Assembly (NCBI GenBank): GCA_003445125.1
Contig: DLVP01000201.1
Coordinates: 18,826 to 24,085 of the forward strand
Length of the DNA stretch: 5,260 nt
Direction of reading: 5' to 3'
From: Oscillospiraceae bacterium
Lineage (GTDB): Bacteria > Bacillota > Clostridia > Oscillospirales > Ruminococcaceae
In this document: in pieces, positions 1 through 5,260 of the stretch
How the letters are laid out: every line of letters starts with the position of its first letter
Position numbering within the stretch: the stretch's first letter is position 1
Made by a program: the position numbers and the translations under genes
Notes under the pieces: model-generated
Database searches by the model: none
Seen by the model: only the letters and a program-made list of their open reading frames with translations
What the model was told of the DNA's origin: nothing

Positions 1-1
1 C

Positions 2-1102
2 ACGGTGGCGAGGATTCTGGCGGAAAAGTCGGGAATGCAGCTGTATAAGCTCAACGGAACGAACTGCTCCACGGGGGATATCCGCGAAGTGGTGTCGGGA
101 ACCGATACGCTGACGGGACGAAACGGGGTGCTGCTGTATTTGGACGAAATTCAGTATCTGAACAAACGCCAGCAGCAGTCGCTTCTGGAGTATATCGAAA
201 ACGGCAGTGTGACGCTGATTTCCTCCACGACGGAGAATCCGTATTTTTATGTGTATAACGCGATTCTCAGCCGTTCCACGGTGTTTGAATTCAAAAGCCT
301 TTCTCCGGAGGATATCGAGCCGGTCATTCGCCGCGGCTTTGCACAGATGGAAAAGGATCTGAACACACCGATCCGCGCCGACGAAGAAGCAGTGAAAAAA
401 ATTTCTCTCGGATGCGGCGGCGATGTGCGAAAGGCGCTCAACGCCGTCGAACTGTGTTCGCTGGCGGGAAAGTGGGAAGAGGATGCGGTCTGCGTGGATG
501 AAGAAACGGTCGGCGAGGTGCTGCAAAAAAGCGCCGCACGGTACGATCGGGACGGCGACGAGCATTATGATCTGCTTTCGGCGTTTCAGAAGTCCATCCG
601 CGGATCGGACGAAAATGCCGCGCTGCACTATCTGGCACGTCTGTTGGAAGCGGGCGACCTGATTTCCCCCTGTCGGCGGCTGTTGGTGATTGCAAGCGAG
701 GATATCGGTCTTGCCTATCCGATGGCGGCGGGGATTGTTAATGCCTGCGTGGATACGGCGGAGCGATTGGGACTTCCCGAAGCGCGGATTCCGTTGGCGG
801 AGGCGGTCATCCTGCTTTGCACCGCGCCGAAATCCAATTCCGCAATCGAGGCGATCGATGCGGCAATGGCGGATGTGAAAAGCGGGAACTTTTCCGAAGT
901 TCCGGCGCATTTGAAAGATTCACACTATGAGGGCGCGGGAAAACTGGGGCGCGGAAAAACGTATCTCTACCCTCACGCGTATCCGAATCATTACGTTTCT
1001 CAACAGTACCTTCCCGATGCACTTTCGGGACGGGTGTATTATACCTTCGGCGATAATAAAACCGAACAGACGGCTTTGGAGTACCGAAAGAAGATTCGAT
1101 AA
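2..1102 (+). CDS. rarA: Replication-associated recombination protein A (RarA/MgsA), AAA+ ATPase, 5'-truncated by the window edge
   Basis: This is a DNA-dependent AAA+ ATPase of the clamp-loader-like RarA/MgsA/Mgs1 (WRNIP1) family, which acts at stalled or gapped replication forks in the cytoplasm. The visible 366 residues read in frame from the first complete codon (Thr-Val-Ala-Arg). In relatives these residues directly follow the Walker A GKT, so roughly the first 55-70 residues, including the P-loop, lie outside the window. Counting the GTG at base 5 as residue 1, I see Walker B LLYLDE at 43-48, sensor 1 TTEN at 75-78, an arginine-finger SR at 89-90, and a sensor 2 GGDVRKALN near 138-146. 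The C-terminal tetramerisation domain carries the family signatures GDEHYDLLSAF, ASEDIGLA, APKSNSA and QQYLP. The GTG at base 5 is an internal Val codon, not a start. The stop is TAA at 1100-1102, and addB follows 12 nt later. The family assignment is very secure. Confidence 0.96.
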   Translation, partial: TVARILAEKSGMQLYKLNGTNCSTGDIREVVSGTDTLTGRNGVLLYLDEIQYLNKRQQQSLLEYIENGSVTLISSTTENPYFYVYNAILSRSTVFEFKSLSPEDIEPVIRRGFAQMEKDLNTPIRADEEAVKKISLGCGGDVRKALNAVELCSLAGKWEEDAVCVDEETVGEVLQKSAARYDRDGDEHYDLLSAFQKSIRGSDENAALHYLARLLEAGDLISPCRRLLVIASEDIGLAYPMAAGIVNACVDTAERLGLPEARIPLAEAVILLCTAPKSNSAIEAIDAAMADVKSGNFSEVPAHLKDSHYEGAGKLGRGKTYLYPHAYPNHYVSQQYLPDALSGRVYYTFGDNKTEQTALEYRKKIR

Positions 1103-1110
1103 GGCGGTGA
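1101..1110 (+). promoter_or_regulatory. Ribosome binding site of addB, overlapping the rarA stop codon
   Basis: AAGGCGGTGA matches the anti-Shine-Dalgarno complement AAGGAGGTGA at 9 of 10 positions. The AGGCGG core ends 7 nt before the GTG at 1115, which is ideal spacing and decides the non-ATG start of addB. Its first two bases belong to the rarA TAA stop, which suggests co-transcription and possible translational coupling. Confidence 0.85.
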
Positions 1111-1114
1111 GTGC

Positions 1115-4100
1115 GTGTTTACCTATATTCTCGGAACCGGCGGCAGCGGAAAAACCGCAGAAATTCTGCGCCGCGCGGCAGAAATGTCCAAAACGACCGA
1201 AACGATCCTGCTGGTGCCGGAGCAAAATTCGTTTGATACCGAACGCACGGTGTACGAACAAGAGGAAACGAAAAGAATTCAGGTATACAGCTTCACCCGT
1301 CTTTGTCATCAGATTTTTCGCACCTGCGGCGGTCTGGCGGGAACCCGCCTTGACGACAGCGGCAGACGGATGCTGATGGCGGCGGCGCTGGCACAGGTAA
1401 AGGATCGTCTGACACTGTACCGTCGGGTGGCTTCCCGACCGGAGTTTGCGGTGCGCATGACGCAGGCGGCGGATGAACTGAAAAACGCAGGAATCACTCC
1501 CGAACACCTGTGGGAGCTGTGCGGGAACGACCAAAGCGCGCAGGCGGAAAAATTGCGCGAACTGGCGGAAATCTATACGGTCTGGCAGGCACTGATTGAT
1601 CGACAGGGGCAGGACAGCCGCGACGATCTTCTGCGCGCGGCAAAGCTCGCACGGGAGCAGGAATTTTTCAGGGATAAAGCCGTTTTTGCGGACGGCTTCA
1701 AGGATTTCACGGGAGCGCAGGACGAGCTTTTGCGTGTGATTTTGCGGCAAAGCCCCTGCTTTACGGTCGCACTTTGTGCGGATTCGCTGAGCGGGGAGGA
1801 TTTGCTTTTTTCGTCGTGCCGCCAAACGGCACAGCAGTGGATTCGCGAGGCGCGGGAAGCGGGCGTGGAAGTGAAAACGCCGACGACGCTGACGCAGTCT
1901 CCGCGTTATCGCTCGGAGGCGCTGCGCGCCGTGGAGGAAAATTTTTTGCGTGCCGATGCACAGCCGGAGGATTTGCCTACCGATGCGGTGGAACTGTACG
2001 CGGCGCGGGATGAAAGGGAAGAATTGGCGTATGTTGCCGCCCGTGTGCGTCGGTTGGTGATGGAAGAAGGCTTTCGCTGGCGGGAGATTGCGGTGGTGAG
2101 CCGAACCCTTCCCGACACGGCGGTCTTGAGGGAAACGTTTGAACGGTACGGCGTGCCGCTCTACCTGGATGCCGTGGAGCAGATTCGCAACAAACCGCTG
2201 CCGAAACTGCTGTCGGCGCTGTTTGCCTCGACTCGTGGAAATGACCTTTCTCCGGTGTTTTCCATGCTCAAATCCCCGCTTTCTCCGTTTTCGCCGGAGG
2301 ATGTCCATGCGCTGGAAAACTATTGCTTCGTCTGGGATCTCAAACGTGCCGATTTTGCGCATCCGTTTGTGCGGCATCCCGACGGATTCAAAAAAACTTC
2401 GGATAAAAAAGCCGAAGAGACACTGGAAAAACTCAACGCCGTGCGGGAAAGCGTGTGGAACCGGATTTCGGAATTTTCCGAATCCGCCGCCGATTGCGAC
2501 GGCAAAGCCTTTGCTGAAGCCATGTTTCGGTTTCTGACCGACTTCGGCGCGGTGGAAGCGATCCGCCGCCTGACCGAAACCCTGCCGCCGGAGGAAGCGC
2601 ACGACTGTGCGGCGGTGTATCGGACGGTGGTCGGCTGTATGGAACAGATGGCATCGGTACTGAAAGAGGTGTCGTTCGACCTTCCGCGGATGGCGGCGCT
2701 GTTTGAAGCGGCGCTGGCGGATGGGGGGTACGGAAAGATTGCACAGACGGCAGATTTGGTGACAATCGGTACTGCGGATCGGATTCGGTATTTTCATCCC
2801 CGCGCGGTGTTCGTATTTGGCGCGGCAGAGGGGAAGTTCCCCGCACTGACTTCGCATGACGGACTGATCGGCGATCGCGAACGCGCATTTTTGAGCGAAC
2901 GGGGCGTGAAAATCGCCGACCACGGGGAGAAAACTTATGCCGATGAACGCTTTTTTGCGTATACGGCGCTGGCGGCGCCGAGCGAGCGCCTGTTTGTCAG
3001 CTTTCCGCAGACCAACGGGGACGGCAGGGTACAGTCGCCGTCGGTGATTGTGACACAGCTTCAAAAAATTCTCCCGGGAGTGCAATTGCTCACGCCGCAG
3101 ACCGTCGATCGGTCGCTGTTTCTGCAAACGCCGCGCGCGGCGGTGCGGGCGTATGCGCTGAGTGACGACGAAACCGAAAAACGCGTGATCGAACAGACCG
3201 ATGCCGAAGAGGTGCGGCGGTTGCGAGACGGCGCGGGAGAAAAGGACTTTGCCATGCACGACCCGTCGCTTTCCGAACGGCTGTACGGCAAAGACCTGTA
3301 CCTTTCCCCGACAAAGGTGGAGAGTTTTTACGCCTGCCGTTTTGCCTATTTCTGTCAGCGGGGACTGCGGGTTCGTCCGCTCAAGCGGGCGCAGATGAAC
3401 CCGCTGCAGAGCGGCACGTTTATTCACTATTGTTTGCAGCATCTGCTTGCCGACAACGGCAAGGACGCATTTTGCGCCCTGTCGGAAACGGAGATTGCCG
3501 CGCAGTGCGATCGGCTGACGGAGGACTATGTGCATGAAGAACTGGGCGACGCGATGCCCGATGCGCGCTTCATGACGCTGCTTCTCCGACTCAAAGGATC
3601 GGTGCGCCGTCTTGCCTTGCGTCTGAAGGCGGAGCTTCTGCACAGCAGCTTCACGCCTGTGGAATTTGAAGCGCCCGTTTCGCGCGACGGCGAGATCAAA
3701 CCCATCCGCCTTGCGCTGTCGGACGGGGGCAGCGTATGCGTGGAAGGAACGGCGGATCGAATCGATACCTTTGAAAAAGACGGCGTGCGTTATCTGCGCG
3801 TGATCGACTATAAATCCGGAGGCAAAACCTTCAATCTCGACGACGTGGAGGCGGGACTCAAAATCCAGATGCTGCTCTACCTGTTTGCCGCCTGCGCGCC
3901 GCAGGGAGGAAAATATGCGGGAAGTATCCCCGCGGGTGTGTTGTACGTTCCCGCCGGCGACAGTTATCTGAAGGCGGATCGCCGCGAGACGGCGGAAAGC
4001 ATCGATAAAGCACAGAAGGAAAGTCTGCGCGCCAACGGACTGATCCTTGACGATCCGACGGTGATCGAAGCCATGGAAAACGGCAAAGATACGCACTTTA

Positions 4101-4336
4101 TCCCGGTGTACTATAAAACGGACGGCTCTTTTACGGCGAAATCCTCGCTTGCGGACGCCGAGACATTCGGAAAAATCGGGGAAACGGTGTGTGAGGTGCT
4201 CACACGCATGGGCGAGCTGCTGCATCAGGGCGACACGGTGCCGGATCCGAACCCGAGGAGCAATGCGTGCGAATATTGTGACTATGCTTTCGTGTGCAAA
4301 CGGACGGAAAAAACGGAAGAATCGACAGAAAGCTGA
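1115..4336 (+). CDS. addB: ATP-dependent helicase/nuclease subunit B (AddB), Firmicutes Fe-S type
   Basis: AddB is the partner of AddA in the AddAB complex, the Gram-positive counterpart of RecBCD, which resects double-strand breaks for RecA loading and responds to Chi. The 1073-residue product is slightly shorter than the roughly 1100-1170 usual for the family. The N-terminus has a P-loop GTGGSGKT at residues 7-14, followed by the family-typical LLVPEQNSF. The helicase-like core shows a YGVPLYLD element at 345-352 and FVFGAAEGKFP near 566-576. The C-terminal RecB-family nuclease has His771, Asp881 in GTADRID, Asp898 and Lys900 in IDYKSG, and Gln918 in IQMLLYL, so it looks catalytically intact. 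Cys741, Cys1052, Cys1055 and Cys1061 (C...CX2CX5C) match the four iron-sulfur ligands that staple this domain in AddB. The start is GTG at 1115, set by the ribosome binding site and by the P-loop lying 6 residues in. addA, the usual downstream neighbour, is not in the window. No terminator is seen after the TGA stop. Confidence 0.97.
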   Translation: MFTYILGTGGSGKTAEILRRAAEMSKTTETILLVPEQNSFDTERTVYEQEETKRIQVYSFTRLCHQIFRTCGGLAGTRLDDSGRRMLMAAALAQVKDRLTLYRRVASRPEFAVRMTQAADELKNAGITPEHLWELCGNDQSAQAEKLRELAEIYTVWQALIDRQGQDSRDDLLRAAKLAREQEFFRDKAVFADGFKDFTGAQDELLRVILRQSPCFTVALCADSLSGEDLLFSSCRQTAQQWIREAREAGVEVKTPTTLTQSPRYRSEALRAVEENFLRADAQPEDLPTDAVELYAARDEREELAYVAARVRRLVMEEGFRWREIAVVSRTLPDTAVLRETFERYGVPLYLDAVEQIRNKPLPKLLSALFASTRGNDLSPVFSMLKSPLSPFSPEDVHALENYCFVWDLKRADFAHPFVRHPDGFKKTSDKKAEETLEKLNAVRESVWNRISEFSESAADCDGKAFAEAMFRFLTDFGAVEAIRRLTETLPPEEAHDCAAVYRTVVGCMEQMASVLKEVSFDLPRMAALFEAALADGGYGKIAQTADLVTIGTADRIRYFHPRAVFVFGAAEGKFPALTSHDGLIGDRERAFLSERGVKIADHGEKTYADERFFAYTALAAPSERLFVSFPQTNGDGRVQSPSVIVTQLQKILPGVQLLTPQTVDRSLFLQTPRAAVRAYALSDDETEKRVIEQTDAEEVRRLRDGAGEKDFAMHDPSLSERLYGKDLYLSPTKVESFYACRFAYFCQRGLRVRPLKRAQMNPLQSGTFIHYCLQHLLADNGKDAFCALSETEIAAQCDRLTEDYVHEELGDAMPDARFMTLLLRLKGSVRRLALRLKAELLHSSFTPVEFEAPVSRDGEIKPIRLALSDGGSVCVEGTADRIDTFEKDGVRYLRVIDYKSGGKTFNLDDVEAGLKIQMLLYLFAACAPQGGKYAGSIPAGVLYVPAGDSYLKADRRETAESIDKAQKESLRANGLILDDPTVIEAMENGKDTHFIPVYYKTDGSFTAKSSLADAETFGKIGETVCEVLTRMGELLHQGDTVPDPNPRSNACEYCDYAFVCKRTEKTEESTES

Positions 4337-4354
4337 ACTTTTGAAAAAAAGACC

Positions 4355-4383
4355 TTGACAAATGAAGGGGAAGCTTGTATAAT
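4355..4383 (+). promoter_or_regulatory. Consensus sigma-A (sigma-70-type) promoter for yceD-rpmF
   Basis: A perfect -35 TTGACA (4355-4360) and a perfect -10 TATAAT (4378-4383) are separated by exactly 17 nt. The TG before the -10 is one base too close to count as an extended -10. The predicted transcription start is near 4390, giving a leader of about 47 nt before the yceD ATG. The promoter begins 18 nt after the addB stop and gives the ribosomal operon its own strong, probably constitutive or growth-linked expression. Confidence 0.93.
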
Positions 4384-4402
4384 AATTGGGTACGAATAAA
4401 CC

Positions 4403-4417
4403 GCACAATTCCTGTGC
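4403..4417 (+). other. Small hairpin in the yceD-rpmF leader
   Basis: GCACA (4403-4407) and TGTGC (4413-4417) form a perfect 5-bp stem with a 5-nt loop. It lies in the predicted 5' untranslated region, 7 nt before the yceD ribosome binding site. The flanking bases do not extend the stem, so it is weak and may be chance. I do not recognise it as a known leader motif. Confidence 0.3.
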
Positions 4418-4424
4418 CTGTCTT

Positions 4425-4430
4425 GAGGTG
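4425..4430 (+). promoter_or_regulatory. Ribosome binding site of yceD
   Basis: GAGGTG lies 6 nt before the ATG at 4437 and 9 nt before the second ATG at 4440. It supports a start here and not at the in-frame TTG at 4386, which sits at or before the predicted transcription start and has no ribosome binding site. Confidence 0.8.
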
Positions 4431-4436
4431 TCCGTT

Positions 4437-4940
4437 ATGATGCTGGATCTGCGGCAGATCTTTGAGGTTCCCGATACATCGATGGAGCTGGATACCGCCG
4501 TGTCTCTTTCCGGTATTGATTTTCACGGGGTGCATCCTTTTGAAACGCCGGTCTCTGTCAAGGGACGGATTGAAAACAGGCTGGGTGTCGTGACGGTGCA
4601 GTGCGAAGTCGCTTTCACGCTTCATTATCTTTGCGACCGCTGTCTGAAAGAAGAATACAAAGACTGCCGTATGCAGTTTTCCCATGTGTTGACCAATGAG
4701 CCGAACGTGGATTTTTCCGACGACAGGATTGAAGTTCAGGGTAATTCACTCGACCTTGACGATCTGATGATGAATGACATTCTGCTGGAATTGCCGACCA
4801 AGCTCCTGTGCCGGGACGATTGCAGGGGGTTGTGTCCGGAGTGCGGGAAAAACCTCAACGACGGGACCTGTTCCTGCCAAAAAGAGACGGTGGATCCTCG
4901 CCTCGCGGTTTTGAAACAGCTTTTGGATCATCACGATTGA
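4437..4940 (+). CDS. yceD: YceD family (DUF177) protein, large-subunit rRNA accumulation factor
   Basis: This 167-residue protein belongs to the YceD/DUF177 family. Members in E. coli and plants are needed for normal 23S rRNA accumulation, and the gene is characteristically placed directly before rpmF. It starts MMLDLRQIF and has a central CDRC pair (Cys66, Cys69). The acidic middle region ends in LDLDDLMMNDILLELP, which is typical of the family. The Cys-rich tail has Cys125, Cys129, Cys133, Cys136, Cys145 and Cys147 in the Firmicutes pattern C-x3-C-x3-C-x2-CG-x-NLN...C-x-C. This looks like a metal (zinc) site, but the binding is inferred. The start is one of two adjacent ATGs (4437 or 4440). 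I chose the first for its spacing to GAGGTG. The open frame extends upstream to a TTG at 4386, but that would overlap the promoter region. The exact biochemical activity of Firmicutes members is not settled. Confidence 0.93.
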   Translation: MMLDLRQIFEVPDTSMELDTAVSLSGIDFHGVHPFETPVSVKGRIENRLGVVTVQCEVAFTLHYLCDRCLKEEYKDCRMQFSHVLTNEPNVDFSDDRIEVQGNSLDLDDLMMNDILLELPTKLLCRDDCRGLCPECGKNLNDGTCSCQKETVDPRLAVLKQLLDHHD

Positions 4941-4948
4941 AAATAAAA

Positions 4949-4954
4949 GGGAGG
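4949..4954 (+). promoter_or_regulatory. Strong ribosome binding site of rpmF
   Basis: GGGAGG, inside AAAAGGGAGGT, ends 8 nt before the ATG at 4963. It supports that ATG over the in-frame TTG at 4957, which would sit only 2 nt from the core. The high match fits a heavily translated ribosomal protein. Confidence 0.88.
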
Positions 4955-4962
4955 TTTTGGAC

Positions 4963-5145
4963 ATGGCAGTTCCGAAGAGAAAACATTCGCAGGCAAGACG
5001 TGATAAAAGACGTTCCAATGTATGGAAGCTCCAGCTTCCCGGATTCTCGAAGTGCACTCAGTGCGGTGAGCTGAAGATGCCCCACAGAGTTTGTCCTCAT
5101 TGCGGCTACTATAAGGGCAAGGAAATCGTAAAAGTGGCTGACTGA
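4963..5145 (+). CDS. rpmF: 50S ribosomal protein L32 (bL32), zinc-binding form
   Basis: This 60-residue basic protein is a full-length bL32 of the large ribosomal subunit. The N-terminus MAVPKRKHSQARRDKRRS is the diagnostic family start. Cys31-x2-Cys34 and Cys44-x2-Cys47 form an intact zinc ribbon, so this is the C+ (zinc-containing) version and not the cysteine-free paralogue that some bacteria induce when zinc is low. The tail HCGYYKGKEIVKVAD is typical of Clostridia and Bacilli. It lies 22 nt after yceD with no promoter between them, so it is the second gene of a yceD-rpmF operon, and a terminator follows 18 nt after its stop. In many bacteria plsX/fab genes come next. Here the terminator and a new promoter make direct operon continuation unlikely. 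Confidence 0.98.
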   Translation: MAVPKRKHSQARRDKRRSNVWKLQLPGFSKCTQCGELKMPHRVCPHCGYYKGKEIVKVAD

Positions 5146-5163
5146 GTTCAAGAGAACGAACGG

Positions 5164-5198
5164 CAGAGGAAGGATTTTTCTCCTTCCTCTGTTTTTTT
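5164..5198 (+). terminator. Strong rho-independent terminator of the yceD-rpmF operon
   Basis: CAGAGGAAGGA (5164-5174) pairs perfectly with TCCTTCCTCTG (5181-5191), giving an 11-bp stem with a 6-nt TTTTTC loop. A run of seven T (5192-5198) follows at once. It starts 18 nt after the rpmF stop. There is no comparable T run on the opposite strand, so it should act only on + strand transcription. Confidence 0.95.
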
Positions 5199-5210
5199 GC
5201 CCGAAAGGGC
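5199..5210 (+). other. Short GAAA-tetraloop hairpin directly after the terminator
   Basis: GCCC (5199-5202) and GGGC (5207-5210) form a 4-bp GC stem closing a GAAA (GNRA) loop, with no gap after the terminator T run. It is followed by TTTATATT, which is a poor U-tract, so it could be at most a weak back-up terminator. The pairing is clear but the function is unknown. Confidence 0.45.
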
Positions 5211-5239
5211 TTTATATTGGAAGAAAAGTATGGTATACT
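5211..5239 (+). promoter_or_regulatory. Probable extended -10 promoter for a gene beyond the right edge
   Basis: The -10 TATACT (5234-5239) is preceded by TGG at 5231-5233, an exact TGn extended -10 element. At 17-nt spacing the -35 is TTTATA (5211-5216), matching 4 of 6 consensus bases. This pairing of a good extended -10 with a weak -35 is common in Firmicutes. The predicted start is near 5246. Only about 15 transcribed bases are visible, so the gene it serves cannot be named. Confidence 0.65.
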
Positions 5240-5260
5240 GTTGATAAGTACGCGGCATTT

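Noticed and set aside
927..1376. Plus-strand 149-codon open frame across the rarA-addB junction
   Set aside because: It is out of frame with both genes, overlaps the end of one and the start of the other, and has no family resemblance.
2433..2888. Minus-strand 151-codon open frame inside addB
   Set aside because: It is low-complexity, rich in Pro, Arg and Ser, has no motif, and lies fully inside addB. It is a GC-rich shadow frame.
4338..4351. CTTTT/AAAAG inverted repeat as an addB terminator
   Set aside because: The stem is all A-T except one pair and has no T run after it on the + strand, so it does not look like an intrinsic terminator.
920..4408. Minus-strand 1162-codon open frame as a real gene
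   Set aside because: It is exactly codon-aligned with addB, starts at a TTG, has an Arg/His/Phe-rich composition with no recognisable motif, and overlaps a certain gene over its whole length. It is reported only as a codon-use observation.
4200..4685. Minus-strand 161-codon open frame across the addB-yceD gap
   Set aside because: It would run antisense through the consensus promoter and both flanking genes, and its product has no recognisable features.
5241..5246. TTGATA as an alternative -35 for the downstream gene
   Set aside because: Its -10 would fall beyond the window. The TGGTATACT element just upstream is a better supported promoter.
1..5260. CRISPR array, insertion sequence, tRNA, rRNA or phage elements
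   Set aside because: I saw no spaced direct repeats, terminal inverted repeats, transposase motifs, tRNA-like cloverleaf or rRNA signatures on either strand.

Overview
The window looks like ordinary chromosomal DNA from a moderately GC-rich member of the Clostridia (Firmicutes/Bacillota). The evidence is a Firmicutes-type AddB with a C-terminal iron-sulfur cysteine set, a RarA-family clamp-loader-like ATPase, a zinc-ribbon bL32, a YceD/DUF177 protein with a Cys-rich tail, GGAGG-type ribosome binding sites and vegetative sigma-A-type promoters. No genus can be assigned from this alone. All four genes are on the + strand.

Layout: (1) bases 2-1102 hold the 3' part of rarA, cut by the window edge just after the Walker A lysine/threonine region. 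(2) After a 12-nt gap, with a ribosome binding site that overlaps the rarA stop, addB runs from 1115 to 4336 and begins with GTG. (3) The 100-nt gap after addB holds a perfect-consensus promoter (TTGACA, 17 nt, TATAAT), a short leader with a small hairpin, and a ribosome binding site. (4) yceD (4437-4940) and rpmF (4963-5145) form a compact two-gene operon. (5) A strong intrinsic terminator (5164-5198) closes the operon. It is followed directly by a small GAAA-loop hairpin and a probable extended -10 promoter for a gene beyond the right edge.

Functionally the left half is DNA maintenance: RarA acts at stalled forks, and AddB is one subunit of the AddAB break-resection helicase-nuclease. The right half is ribosome production: YceD is linked to 23S rRNA accumulation, and RpmF is ribosomal protein bL32. 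The two halves have separate promoters, although no terminator is visible after addB, so read-through into yceD-rpmF is possible.

I found no undescribed system here. The points most worth a second look are the absence of addA directly after addB, the textbook promoter that fixes the yceD start, and a 1162-codon antisense open frame. That frame is best explained by complete avoidance of TTA, CTA and TCA codons in addB.
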